Assembly (NCBI RefSeq): GCF_022539665.2 | Contig: NC_081338.1 | Coordinates: 3,967,679 to 4,031,678, forward strand | Direction of reading: 5' to 3' | Length of the DNA: 64,000 bases | Origin: Daphnia carinata | Lineage: Eukaryota; Arthropoda; Branchiopoda; Diplostraca; Daphniidae | Shown here: in pieces, positions 24,609-41,307 of the stretch | Layout of the letters: each line of letters starts with the position of its first letter | How positions within the stretch are numbered: the stretch's first letter is position 1 | Made by a program: the position numbers and the translations under genes | Notes under the pieces: model-generated | What the model was told of the DNA's origin: nothing | Database searches by the model: none | The model's input: the letters and a program-made list of their open reading frames with translations, nothing else

Positions 24609-25442
24609 ATTGAATGGTGTATCAAACAAATATATTTCTGATTAAAATTTTGTAATGCAAATATGATAAGCACTATTTACGGGGAATGGTCATTGCATCA
24701 AGTAAACATTGCTAATTCGCCGTCTGACTAACGCACTTCTGTTCCGCGCCAGCCTCTTCATTGTCAGTATATCCCGTCTTTTTTTGCTGTGTGAACGAGT
24801 TACTTCTATCGCTTAAACTTGTTCGTCAATTTAAGTATTGCGCATTAACGCAAAACTGCAAAAGCATTGGTTTGTGTTCGATTTCCAATCGACTCACTCA
24901 ACTGGTAACATGATTCTTCTACGATGTGATTGGCTGTCATACTATCGGCTGCTGGTTTTCTTTATTTTCAATTTCAACTCGATTTAACATTTAACCTGAC
25001 TTTCCGTTTTTCTTTTTACTAAAGTCGTTCGAGCTATTTATAATTTTTTATTCTAAGATGACCGGACTTAACGAAACAAATCGTGTTCGCTTATGGTAAA
25101 AGGAAAAACATGAAAACAAAAGAAGAAAAATGTATTTATTTGCGAAGTCCGCAGTTACCCGCTGTTTAGCACCAACCAATAACGTTATGCCGAATGGCTA
25201 ACTGTTTGGTGAATGTTTGGGGACGTGTTTTGGATTTTTTATGTTGTCATTTAACATGTATCTTTAAGGTAACTATTTTCCCTATAATTTGTGAAAATAT
25301 GTATTTTTTAGTTCATTACAGATATTTTGGTAGCAAAAACTTTATTATTTGTTTTTCAAAAATTATTCTTGGATTTTTGCGCTGTCAGATACAGTTCGTC
25401 TGAAAGCCGTTTTGGTTTGATTTCAAACAATCAACACCAACC
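24609..25442. other. Intergenic region, Nup37 to SET1
   Basis: There is no coding sequence of interest. The right part should contain the SET1 promoter and 5' UTR; I see no TATA box near the ATG. Confidence 0.5.
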
Positions 25443-28400
25443 ATGAATCCGGCAAAGCAAAAGAACTGGAAGCTCCTCATTGATCCACTTATCATCAAAG
25501 GGGCAGTGAAGCTCTTCCGTTATGAAGGGCAAGTTCCAGGAGATCCCACCTATCCAGTTGTTCATGTTCGGGATCCACGTTCACAGATTCCAAAGCTTTG
25601 GTCTAGGCTTGAAGTTCTGGATCTACCAGTACCAAGATTCAGGGTAAGTACTTTCTTTAACTTTTAATCCATCATGTATAACACATTTGCTGATTTTACA
25701 TGTCATTCCCAATAGATAGATGCAGAATATATAGGGGACCCTCCCTCAGTTGAAGTCACTATATGTAATGTCAATGATAACATTGATAAAGTTTTTCTTG
25801 GAGATCTGGTATCTAATTGTTTAAACCAATATCAGTAATGTGGCATAATTTTATAATTTCTTTTGTCTGTAGGTGAAAAAACATGGCCCGTTTGAGGAAC
25901 TTCAGATCTTTTATCACCCAAAAACCAATAAACATTTGGGATTGGCTAGAGTCATATTTGAGAATGTAAAAAATGCTAAAGCTTGTGTAGAAAAGCTCAA
26001 TCAGACCTCAGTTATGGGAAAACCTTTACAAGTATTTCTTGACCCATTTGGTAACACACTGGCAACATTGTATGTTTATTTTATTGCTAGAAATTCTTTC
26101 TGTTTTGAAATTTCAGGGGCGGAATGCAAAAAACTCTTCGAATCGCTAACGACCGAGAAAAAGCCTGAAGTTAAACCCGAAATTAAAAAAGTTGAAAACA
26201 AACCGAGTGAAGAGCCAGAAACGGTTGTTCCAGTTCCTCCTCTACCAGTCGTACAAAGGGAGAAAAGCAGCAGTCAGCTGCAAACCACCAACAGTCTTGA
26301 ATCAGAGGAGCACTATTTTAATTCCAACGGCCATGCCGGTGTTGAGGGATCCTACAATTTTCCGCCACCGGCATTCTCTGTTCCGCCACCTACTGCCGAC
26401 TTCTATGGAGGTTGGCACCAGCAGTTTTGGAATACATCAGCTCCTTCTTGGGTCACACAACCACCTCCAGAAGCAGCTCCCGCGAACAGCAATCAAGAAG
26501 AAGAGAAGAAAGAAGAGGAGCCTCTCGTTTTAGATTTAGATTCACGGATAGAGCTCCTCTTGAAGGGGAAGATCTCGGCAGCACTCAATACACCTGCTTT
26601 CCTGCAGCTTCAGCTAGATGGTAGCAGCAATTCTGGTTCCTCGAGAAGCAGCAGTCGAGCTGCCGATCACGAAAACAAGAATGTAGATCCTTGTTCCAGC
26701 CCACCTCTTTCACCTCCTCCATCTCCTTTCTTGTCTCAAGAAATCTATTTAGAATATCATAGAGCTGCTCATCCAGAACCCCCACAAGGTTAGTCTTCAA
26801 AGTTTAAATGTTGTCGTTCCTTTGATTTTTTTTTTACAACCTGGTGTTCTTCTAGCCCCACGTTTAAGTGGAGAGATACTTAACGACGAAATGAGCCTGT
26901 CCAGCTTAAGCTCGGGAGATGAAAAAATTTTCAACTCTGATGGAACGAAAATTGAAGTAGATGACCAAAATGCAGGAGGACCCTCATTTTCACACTTTTT
27001 CCCTCCGCCTCCCAACTACAATTCTAGTGACCCCTATTTTGCTTGGCGGGGTATGTATGGAAATGCATACAATCAGCCCGCTGCATTCGCCTCGGGAACA
27101 AATAATGCTGCATATCCGAATTTCAATTATCCTCCGCCAAATGGATATCCCCCTTTCGCCGATGTGGCCCAGTCTACTGCTTCTACTGTGCAGACCAATG
27201 CCCAACCCGAACAAGCCACAGAAGATCCTCATGCCGCAACCATTGAGTACGTTACATTTTACGATTTGATAGAAGAAATGTTTCTGATACATATTTCTTT
27301 TTCCTTTCTTTTTTGGCTTTTACAGGGGGGTTGTAGATCGCATAGTTGCTGAACTGAAACAAATTTTGAAGAAAGATTTCAATCGACGAATGGTTGAGGG
27401 AACGGCGTATAAAGGTAAATGTTACATAAGGGTCGGTGTCTACATTTTCTTATTTTTCAGAGAACTAATTTGCGTGCCTTTATTTGATAGCATTCGAAAA
27501 TTGGTGGGATGAGCAAAGTAAGCAGGAAACTAAAGGTCCGTTGACCAAGCCGAACTCTCTGAATTCGATAACGTCAGCGGTCCAGCAGCCAAGTCAGCCA
27601 CCTCAGTCAGTGGCGCAAACAACTGAACAACAGCCACAAGCCACTACGAAAAAAGTGAGCCTAGGGTTTGAAGGCCTCAATTTCGGTTTTGGATTGGGTT
27701 TAGGACTAAGGGCATCGATGCCGAAACTACCTTCATTCAGAGTACGTGAATAGCAAAGTTTATTCATCGTCAATTAAGTTCTGTAATTTACCATTTCTGT
27801 ACGTAGCGAAAAATAAGGCCTCCCTCCCCTCCGCCAATGGATGGCGATTCCAGAAGGAGATTGCAGGATTCTGATGATGAATCTCGAGATGTAAATTGCT
27901 TTATTTTTTTGTTTTTGAATGATATTATCAATGTTTAAATATTGTAGACACGTAACGACAGGCGATACAATCAAAGAGGCCGTGGTTCTTTGCGCTCCTT
28001 GTATAGCAGCGGTAGCAGCAGCAGTAGTAGCAGCAGCGAAGATGAAGTAAGTTCTATTAGATTGATATATTTCTTCCCGATATCACCATCGCTTATGAAT
28101 TTGCAGGATCTTGGTGATGGACGACGGAAGAGAAATCGTCGACAACGGGGAAGTGTCTCATTTTCCTCATCAGCCTCTAGCTCTGATGATCAGTCTCATT
28201 CGGATTCGGATTCCATCTCCGGTGCAGAGAGTATTAGTGAAGGTAGTCTACCCGATTCTCCTCGTCCAATAGTTAGCAAAACTAACAGAACAGAAACTGG
28301 CCTGGAGGTGGGTTTCATTTTTTCTTGTTGCTTCTCTGTTGCTAACGGAAGGTTTTCTGTGCAATAGTTGGAGGAAGTATCTCCAGACAGACCTCCAACT

Positions 28401-30118
28401 CCTGGTACACCTGATATTCGAGAGGAACCAGAAGACCGTTTATCCCACCTTATCGATCAGGCCAAAGAGAAAGAAGATAGCGACAGTTCAACATCTTCAT
28501 CTGCTTCCTTTGTCTATAAAGATCATTGCTATTCATTACCTCCAAAAGAAGAACCTCCAGACGCAAAAGGCTCTTCCGCCTCCCCATCACCTAAACGTGA
28601 AGATCATTTGTATGATAGGGTGAAAACGGAGAAGGTTACCAAAGTGCCTAGCAAGCTCAAAAATGCTGAAGCACTCAAGAAGAAGCAATCAAAGGTATTA
28701 AAAGGAACTGTTGTCTTTTGGTGGTTCAAATTTAAATTCATTTCAATTTAAAACAGAGAGAGGCTAAGCGTATTCGTGATTCAACGACACCCGATCCGGT
28801 CTTACCTATCAAAAAGACCTTCCCACCCCGCGATATGATGGAAGAAATGTCGTACTTCTACGAATTTTTAGCCAAAGGGATTGATGCAGAAGACATATCC
28901 TATTTCCATAAAAGCTACGAAAATCTTCTGTCTCAGGATGCTTTACAGGTGTTGTTAATTACATATGTTTTGCTGGTTAAAAAACCCGTGCATAAATTTT
29001 TTTTCCTCAAGACTCAGGGCTACTGGCTTAATGACACGCATTGGGTGGACTATGATCCAACAGAGATGGATCCTTCACCGTCTAAACGAAAGCGAAAAGA
29101 AGAACCACGTCCTCACAAGTCTGGATCAGCACGAACCGAGGGCTATTATAAACTTGACAGCAAAGAGAAAGCCAAGCACAAGTCTCATTTCGCTCGATGC
29201 GTCACTGAAGACTCACGTTTGCAGGAAGCTAACGTCGTAATGCCATATTTGAATGTCTTTCCATTATATTTTCCATCTTCAATTTTCTTTTATCATTTTT
29301 AGTCCTCCGTACGGTCAGCTGGTCTGGGTCCTACAGATACGGGTAACAAAGGACAAGCTCTTTCGCGGGAAGCTCGTTCCAATCAGCGAAGGTTACTCAC
29401 AGCCTTTGGCTTAGAGAATGATTCTGATCTCCTGAAATTCAACCAACTTAAGGTATTACAAGCTCATGCTAGTTTTTCAGATACATGTGTTTTTTTTTGT
29501 TTTTTTTTAAATAAATATTGTAATATTTTGCTTGCTTATTTAGTTCCGTGGAGCTAAACTTAAGTTTGGAAAGTCTTCAATCCACGACTGGGGACTTTTT
29601 GCACTAGAACCGATTGCTGCGGATGAAATGGTTATTGAATACGTCGGGCAGGTAAATTCATCAATTATAGTTTTTTTTAAATGTACCACTTCATTGCGAG
29701 TCCTAATGAATCGATGGGTCTTAAAGGTTGTGCGCCCCGTGTTGGCCGACTTGCGAGAGACTCAATACGAAGCAGTCGGTATAGGTTCTTCATACTTATT
29801 TCGTGTGGATTTGGAGTACATCATAGACGCCACAAAATGCGGTAATCTGGCCCGCTTCATCAACCACTCATGCAATGTAAGTTTTTCTTTCTTTTTATAG
29901 TTCTTTTCAGTGCAAGTTAACTGAGAAAATTGTATTGTCGACAGCCTAACTGCTATGCCCGAGTCATCACCATCGAAAGCCAGAAAAAAATTGTGATTTA
30001 CTCAAAGCAACCAATCGCTGTTGGGGAAGAAATAACCTACGATTACAAGTTTCCCATCGAAGAGGACAAAATCGTTTGTCTGTGTGGTTCGAGCCAGTGC
30101 CGTGGAACTTTGAATTGA
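25443..30118 (+). CDS. Set1: Histone H3 lysine-4 methyltransferase SET1 (SETD1 type)
   Basis: Seventeen exons from 25443-25643 to 29945-30118 (others start at 25716, 25873, 26117, 26856, 27326, 27491, 27807, 27948, 28107, 28368, 28757, 29012, 29303, 29544 and 29727); 1194 residues. Residues about 75-157 form an RRM ([12 protein letters not shown] ... [19 protein letters not shown] ... [14 protein letters not shown]). A Pro-rich and acidic middle follows, with [20 protein letters not shown] and a poly-Ser tract. N-SET begins near 865 ([37 protein letters not shown]). The C-terminus is the catalytic SET domain ([55 protein letters not shown]) plus post-[16 protein letters not shown]. It is the catalytic subunit of COMPASS and deposits H3K4me3 at active promoters, using S-adenosylmethionine. 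It is shorter than vertebrate SETD1A/B. Intron 3 (66 bases) lacks in-frame stops. The donor of exon 13 (29236) is the least certain border. Confidence 0.96.
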
Positions 30119-30718
30119 GCCAAGAAAACCTCTAAACGGTTTCTGCCAACGGACGTGTTCCACTAAACGGACTTTGTACAAAATTCGTTATTTCGATTTA
30201 CGATTCCTGCTTTCTACTTCTGTTTATCTTATTTGTCCATTATTTCAATGAGTTGAGTTATTTCGCCTTAGCTACGAATTGGAATATGTAAAAAAAAAAA
30301 AATTGAAAATGAAAGGAAAATGAATTGGTTTCGTTTTACTCAAACTGTTTCACATGAAAAAAGTTTGAGAAAGTAGGCTGGAAGTAGATATTAGTATTGC
30401 AAATCCATGTGAAATTTCAAGAGTTTCGTCTAGGTAAGAAGAGGACATTGGCATATAAACAAAAAGATAATTCAGAAGTGGGATATGGAACTCATAGTCA
30501 GCAACAGGTACGTATAATTTCGAACGAAATCAGTTAAGAGGAATGTAGAAAAAATGTTTTTATTTGCGTCGCTGGTCATTCATATAGAATATGCCATTTC
30601 GTGATATTTAACAACAGGCGTGCACCGGCAAGTAGATGGCAGACGATTCCCAAGTGTCATAACAGTTGCAACGTTGAAATTTGGCTCGTAACTGCTGCTT
30701 ATAACGATGGGGTCGGAA
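30119..30718. other. Spacer between SET1 and LMF2
   Basis: This is SET1 3' UTR and the LMF2 upstream region. No TATA box or gene is seen. A12 occurs at about 30291. Confidence 0.5.
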
Positions 30719-33309
30719 ATGTATTACACGAGAAATGTTTATTTAAGATGTATGGCAGCTATATATCTTTCTGCGTTCAGCTCATTCTATGTGCAAATAC
30801 GAGGTTGTTCAAATGTAATCAACTTTTTCGTGAATTTCGTATCGATATAACAAAATCCACTCTCATTCATTTTCAGGGTTATACGGGCCCAATGGTATCC
30901 TTCCATCACATGCCAATTTAGGTATTCAGGACGAAAGGCATGTCTTTGATAAATTTTGGGAGAATCCAACACTGCTACATCTAGCTCCAATGTTTGGTTT
31001 AACTGTTTCCTATTGCATGGAACTGTTTGCTCTGACTGGAATCCTATTATCATTTCTTGGGTAAAATTTTTATCCGTTTCTGGGTTAGAAGTTCTGATCT
31101 GCAAAATAACATGTAATCTTTACCTTTACATGTAGGCTAGTTTATCAAAAGATCTGCAATCTGTTCGTATTTTTTACACTATGGCTCTTATACCTCTCAC
31201 TGTACAAAGTGGGCCAAACATTTCTCCATTTCCAGTGGGATATCATGTTACTAGAAAGTGGATTCATAACTATTGTTGTGGCTCCAATCATTTACTCAAA
31301 GAAAAGAAGAACCACACCAAGAGACCGGTTGTGCTTTTGGCTTGTGAAATGGTTACTTTTTCGTCTCATGTTTGCGTCTGGAGTTGTAAAACTTACCAGT
31401 AAATGTCCAACATGGTGGAACTTGTCAGGTATTAGATAGTTTTTATTTATTTTTTCTTTGTTTTCACACAAGGGCTATTGTTAAAGCTATCTTTTTCATT
31501 TCTTTAATAGCCTTGACAGTTCATTATGAATCTCAATGCATTCCAAATCCATTATCATGGTATTTTCACCAGTCTCCAGTTTGGTTCCATAAACTCTCAG
31601 TGGTGGCAACGTACGTGATTGAAATTGCGCTGCCTTTTTTGTTTTTTGCACCGTTTCGGAAATTGCGACTTTTTTCGTGCTATGGACAGGTTGAATAAGA
31701 GTATTGCGACAGAATTCAAATATATTCTAATTTCATTAAATTATTTCTTTCAGATACTGCTTCAGGTCATGATAATCGCCAGTGGAAATTATAATTTCTT
31801 CAATCTTGTTACCATAACGTTATGTTTTTCGCTGATGGACGATCGTCATCTTTTTGGAGTACAAAACAACAAGAAGGCGCAAGCAATGGAAAATATAGTC
31901 ACCGGAATTACTCTTGGATTACTGATTTATTTTACGGTTCTTTGGTTTGGGATTGACTTAGGAAAGGAAGTCCCAATCCATTCTGAGATACGTACGATGT
32001 CAATATGTTTGGTTCACTTCAAGTTATGTTACACAATTTTTCCCTTTGCTATTAACAGGATTTTCTGCAAAAGAGTTTGAAGCGGCCCTTAAATTAGCAG
32101 TACCAGCATCAATTGCCATTGGTGCTACATCTTTCTTCTTTGTTGCTTGCACGTCGCTATATGATCTGGTTTTCAGATCACGATCATCCTTGTTTGAATA
32201 TATTCTGAATGTTATTCAGTATGTCGCGTGTTTCACCGTGGCAGTTTTCCTGTTTGGGATCAGCTTGGTATAGTATCTTTTGGATAATATGCCTACTGTC
32301 GAAGAAACACCTTCTCAATCTTGTTCCCTGTGGTTCTTAAGGTTCCGTATTCGACGCTTAATCCTGCGACGCGTACATCACTGCCCGCTTTCCTTAATCG
32401 TTGGCATGGACAGTTTGATCAGTTTCATTTAACTAGTAAGAAGTTATGACATAATTATTAAAATTATATTGTTCTCACATGCGCTTTGTGGTCTAGGTTC
32501 CTACGGTCTCTTTCGATCCATGACTGGTGTAGGTGGTCGACCAGAGGTAATATTAGAAGGAGCAACTGAACTGCAGGGGCCATATAACGAAATTTCATTT
32601 AAATATAAACCTGGGCAAATTGAAAGACCATGCTCGTTCATCGGTAAGCCCAGTGATTGCTTAAGTATCGTCTTCTGAAATCTAAATTCCACCTATCTTT
32701 CTTTTTCTCAGTACCTCATCAACCTCGACTAGATTGGCAAATGTATTTTCATTCTCCTGTTTGTTTCTTTTTCATTCGTACGGTAAGTAAAATCAAGTGT
32801 ATTTAATATAGGTGGTTTGCTGCATTGGGAACCTACCATCACAATCCCTGGTTGGTATCATTGGCATACCGAATTTTGACCAACGAATCGGATGTCATTA
32901 ATCTACTCGATTCCAATATATACAACGAGTTTGAAGAGGATTGGCCTCCAAAGTATATCAAAGGGAGCTTATACACCTATAGATACACCTCTTCCTCAGA
33001 CCACAGGTACGCCTGTTAAACATTTTTAACAGGAAAACTTATTTTTTTTAATTTTACGGCAGTGACACAGGCAATTGGTGGAAACGAACCAGGGTTTCTG
33101 ACTATCTTCCTATTTTCTCATCTGATCATGAACCATTGATTAAATACCTGGAAAACCAAAGAATACTTGGCCAACCTGATATTACATTGACAAATACTTT
33201 ATTGGCATCATTCCTCGACAAAGTTTGGGTTATTTGTAATGCTACAGAACCTCATATCTTCATTTGGGCATTGTTGGTTTCATCTTTTGTCGTTACTCGC
33301 TTATCATAA
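30719..33309 (+). CDS. LMF2: Lipase maturation factor 2-like ER membrane protein
   Basis: Eleven exons (30719-30803, 30877-31060, 31136-31428, 31511-31689, 31754-31991, 32059-32267, 32342-32435, 32497-32643, 32712-32742, 32812-33006, 33063-33309) give 633 residues. Several hydrophobic membrane segments precede a conserved C-terminal domain. Family blocks include [96 protein letters not shown] and [19 protein letters not shown] proteins reside in the endoplasmic reticulum and are needed for folding and assembly of secreted dimeric lipases; this copy resembles LMF2 more than LMF1. The first exon codes [20 protein letters not shown], starting at the first ATG in frame. Exon 9 is only 31 bases and ends inside the Met codon of QMWF. 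Confidence 0.92.
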
Positions 33310-37278
<3,969 letters not shown>

Positions 37279-38246
37279 AAGCAACAATGTTGCATTCATT
37301 ATCCTATTTCTCCATTTCTATTCAACTTCTACACACATAATCCTCCTCTGCCACTCGCGTACTCCATGATTTCATCCCAGTTGCCCTGCCCTCCTTCAAA
37401 AAAAAAAAAAAAAAACACTTTCACTACAAAGAGTGATGGTATGTTTACAGAATTAAAACAGTAATGTGGGTCGTATTTTCTTAATGGGGCGTTAGAGAGT
37501 GGCATAACAAGCCAATGGAAAAGCCAGTAATCCACATGACACACGAAATAGTTGAAGCAGGGAAAAACGGATTGAATTTTTAACAGCAAAAAGAGGAATC
37601 CAATTTGTAACACTTAGGGTCGGGGTTGGATTTACATTCTTCGTGTCATTGGAGATCCTGTAGCTGCGCATATTCTATGCAAGAAGATCATGTTGTCAGA
37701 TCGAAGGCTTCCGGCGTGGGGTTCTCTGTCCTTTCTGGCGGTGTGCAATAAAAGTCAAGATGTGAGTAGCAAGAACGCTGCACCAGGCCCATAGTCAAGT
37801 ACATTTGTAAAACTCGTTCACCCAAAACGTGAGTGAGCTTCTCTTATTCCCATTTCTTCTTTTTTTCTGTCCTATTTTCTTTAAACTGCGTTATTTTTCT
37901 CAACACTGCTCTTCGTCTTCTTTTTATCTTTCTATATCACGTGCAATAGTGTTGTTTGATGATCCACTCTTGCTTTCCTCTTAATTCAATCGTGAATCGT
38001 GTCGTAGTCAGCGAGTGGGGATCATGGCGACCACCTCCTGCACTTTTGTTCCATTCCCCCACTCATCGTCCCTTCTCCTGCTCCCTAATCTCCATATAAA
38101 TTTTAAATTAAAAGGAAACTCGCGTTTTCCGCTCGATTGTTTCGGTTTGGCCGTCTTTAAATTTACTCCGCGTTTCATAAAACGCTCGATGAAAACAAAA
38201 CGGTGAACATTCCACATCCCGATGGTCATCATCTCTATGAAGAGTG
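37279..38246. other. JNK 3' UTR and downstream region
   Basis: I see no coding sequence. An A17 run lies at about 37399-37415. The stretch leads to an AATAAA and a long A run at 38247-38305. Confidence 0.45.
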
Positions 38247-38274
38247 AATAAATAAGTAAAACCACAACCTCAAC

Positions 38275-38305
<31 letters not shown>
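38247..38305 (+). other. AATAAA followed by a genomic A28 tract
   Basis: AATAAA at 38247-38252 is followed 25 bases later by 28 A residues (38278-38305). That spacing is the normal distance from a polyadenylation signal to the cleavage site, so this may be the 3' end of a retroposed transcript inserted downstream of JNK. Otherwise it is simply the JNK polyadenylation signal near an A-rich microsatellite. Confidence 0.35.
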
Positions 38306-38308
<3 letters not shown>

Positions 38309-38600
38309 AATATTGAAGAAGACATAGCGTGAGCAGCCGTATTATGTATTAATTTATTTTTTATTATTATTTACCTTTTTTCTTCGTGGTATGTCGTCGA
38401 GGTCTCAAAAGACGCCCAGCTATCCGTCGGTTACATTTGTTTAGGTATTGTTTATTTTGCTTGTGTTCGAGTAAAGATGTGTGAAACGCTTCCCCATATA
38501 TTTAAAAGATTTTGATGGAGATACCAGTCTAATAAATGATGCGATGAAAAGCGTGTTTTTTTCTCCATTCAACCACAGCGTATCGGCCAATATTATCATT

Positions 38601-39696
38601 TTATTCAGCGTTAGCAAATATGCGTATCAAGTCATTTGGGGTCGCAGGTAGTTTGGATATTGGACACTTGCTGTTCTCCTTTAGATATGGTAAAATACAC
38701 CGGTAACAAAATACATATCTGTGATTGGAAAAAAGAATCAGTTTTGAGTATAAAGTAGTAATATACAAACGAATGAATAATACCCTGACACCCGTAGGAC
38801 GCACTCGTTCTTCCATTGCTGTTGACACAGCGGACAAGCACCCGTCTTAGGTTTGGAGTTTTGGTTCTGTACAACGGAATGTGGTGGAGGTGGAATGGGT
38901 AAAGAAAGCATGCTCTTGGCTTGTGATGACTGATTAGTAAACCACCATTCAAGAAATTGAATAAAGAAGGCACTCATTTCAATGATTTTTGTGAGAGAAA
39001 TTCCTGGGCTGCTGTTTTCACCACCATGTTTAAGTTTTACTCCTAACAGATGCAAAACAGGAGAATGGGTAACAGATTTTCCCCAAGTATAGAGCATCCA
39101 GTTTATCAACACTATTAAATCATAAATGAACCGAATGCTGGAAAAGCTCATCACAGGATGTAGCTGAGTAGATGGCTGACTTTTAGAGAAATATGCATCT
39201 AATTTCGACAAAGCATATGGAAGAACCGAAAGACTGATGAGTGAACAAATTTTGGTCCTCCCATTCAATCGGCAATCATTTTTTGTGACTCTTTCCAGTC
39301 CATAAAAATTTTCAGCAAATGAAGCACCTAGCAAGAAAAGGTTAAATAATAATTTCATGATTGTGCTAAGGCAGAACATTGCAAACCATGGTTTCGTAGA
39401 TAATAGCTCTGAAGTAAGCAGTCAAATACTAACTGGATTTCGTTTGCCCAACGAAATGTTACACCAAAGGTTTCTGGATAATGATTTGCACAAACCTATA
39501 ATTAAAATATTTCTTTTTCGTTTTAATAATTGTCTAAATTTGGGTATTGTTATGACAAGAAAAAAACTACCCTAAAGAAGAATTTTATCGTCCCTCGGAG
39601 GGCTTGGTTAAGCCCTTCCTGAGCAACTAATTCAAATATTGATGGTCTACTTGAATCAAGAAGAAGCTGACTTAAATGGGCTCCTCTTTCAGCCAT
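38601..39696 (-). CDS. PEX12: Peroxisome assembly protein PEX12
   Basis: Four exons (39696-39571, 39495-39387, 39327-38784, 38718-38601) give 298 residues with exact frame joins. The start MAERGAHLSQLL and PSIFELVAQEGL match the PEX12 N-terminus. Further blocks are RWANEIQLVFDCLLQSYYL, ASFAENFYGLERV, FFIQFLEWWFTN and PIPPPPHSV. The C-terminus is the incomplete PEX12-type RING: CPLCQQQW, SGYVFCYRC, CPIS. PEX12 lies in the peroxisomal membrane with PEX2 and PEX10 as the ubiquitin ligase that recycles the import receptor PEX5. It is somewhat shorter than the human protein (359). The stop codon TAA overlaps an AATAAA (minus strand, 38605-38600), a possible polyadenylation signal. Confidence 0.93.
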
Positions 39697-39789
39697 AACG
39701 AACAAACAAGCGAATCCGAATAATTAAAAATAGAGTGCCATTAGCTCATCGGATTGTTAGCCAATATAACGAAACTCTAGCAGACTATA

Positions 39790-39926
39790 ATGGCAATCCG
39801 TTTTACCCAAAAAAAAAAAAAAAAAAATATCGGCCTTTTTTTTCTATTTCACTGCTATCGCCATCTATCGATTGGTAGGAGTAAAACAGAAAGTAAGGCC
39901 GATATATTTATTTTATTTTATTTTTT

Positions 39927-39957
<31 letters not shown>

Positions 39958-39980
39958 GGGAGAGGAAAACGGGTTGCCAT
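39790..39980. mobile_element. Short MITE of the 101-1376 family
   Basis: The left terminus ATGGCAATCCGTTTTACCC is matched by the right terminus read on the minus strand, ATGGCAACCCGTTTTCC. Inside are ATATCGGCC and GGCCGATAT inverted motifs and CTGCTATCGCCATCTA, also seen at 45030. It lies 93 bases beyond the PEX12 start codon, so it may affect that promoter. It contains the T16-G24 run. Confidence 0.55.
39921..39960. repeat. T16-G24 homopolymer junction
   Basis: Sixteen T residues (39921-39936) run directly into 24 G residues (39937-39960). The G run can form a quadruplex and is a likely place for assembly or length error. Confidence 0.8.
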
Positions 39981-40512
39981 ACATTGCATCAGACTTACCC
40001 ATTCGCCAACCCAAGTGTGCATATGTCTTTCTTGGACAATTATTTTATTTTGCTACTATGTTTGATAAACTGCAATTATGCCCAATATTTTTGTCTTTGC
40101 ATTTTAGGTTTCCTCTTAGATGATCTATACCTGATCATGTGTTCTAAAGTGATCTGCTTTCACAGCAGCTACATTTCTGTGTTCTTTTCCGTTGGTCTAT
40201 GGTTCTGAATTGAGGCAGGTATATCTATTATGCTATGTCACTAAGTACTATAGGGAAAAGAATAACTGAAGTTGATTGAGATCTATTCTGATTCTCCTGG
40301 TATCCATCTCAACAGGTTTTTATTTGCTTTTCAACACCCATTTCATAGTGGTACATGTGGCTTTGATTAATATTACCATAAAGACTGCTGAAAATGGGTG
40401 TGGTACAGAAACTCAGAAATGGCATGAGTTCAACATCAAACATGGATTAGGCACTTATCGATTTTTTGTCTATCGAAAAAGTATTTTTAATGCTGTTATT
40501 TTGCATTCACAG

Positions 40513-40859
40513 AATTTTAGCAGGGGATCAAGTCAAATCTGGAAGTGTTACAGGATGGAAGAGTTGCCCTGTAGTTGAAAACACTGAGAGTGCATTACTG
40601 TTAAGGTATGAGGTAAAGTAATAGAGTAATGCAAATTGTCTAATGAGAAGTATCATCTAGTGTTAATAAATCCGGTACAATCCTCATAGAATCCTTCATA
40701 GTGTCACAGCTAGAAACCTCTAATAATTCTGCTTCTCTGACTAAAGAACAACTTGTCCTTTACATTCAGAGTGTTGGTGAAGCTGGATACTTAAATGGCC
40801 CTAAAGATGTTTCACTTTGCTGGCATTGCAGCGATGAACATCATACATGGACTCTTTAG
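40513..40859 (+). CDS. Unidentified gene fragment, two spliced exons
   Basis: Two segments with good splice signals join in one frame. Exon A, 40513-40605, follows GCATTCACAG and ends TTAAG|GTATGA. Exon B, 40661-40859, follows ATCATCTAG and reaches a TAG stop. The reading is ILAGDQVKSGSVTGWKSCPV ... then SVNKSGTILIESFIVSQLET ... ending CWHCSDEHHTWTL, with a CxxC pair. I recognise no family. An upstream open stretch (40276-40512) may hold another exon. A GTATGA donor directly overlaps the stop, so the chain could be a broken copy of a longer gene. The structured repeat pair begins 450 bases downstream. Confidence 0.3.
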
Positions 40860-41307
40860 GTATGAAAGGAATTTTCTTGAAAAAATTTTGAATTTATGAC
40901 GAAGCATTTCTCCTCCTTTTTGCCAACCATGTCTAATCTACAAAAAAAAAATTTATCCAATAGGAAAGGATTTTCATATACTGGGAACATAACTATCAAA
41001 AATGCAACATTCTACGGTCGCTATTTTATCATTCAAGAGCCTTATACAATGATGTTCATCTGCAATTTGTATGGCCTTTCCCAAGCTTCTGCCAGAAGTT
41101 GAATCTATGAGTCATGTAAGTCACATGAGCAACAATTGAGATGCTTAATGGTGTTGTTTTTCTTTTCTCAGTATAGGTTAATAGTAACATTGGATCTGAA
41201 AAGATTCTTGGTTGGGGCAAGACACTGAATAAATTGTAATGACTGGATGGATGACATGACATATCTATACTTCATTTGGATTCTCGAGACGGTATTTCAT
41301 ATTTAAA

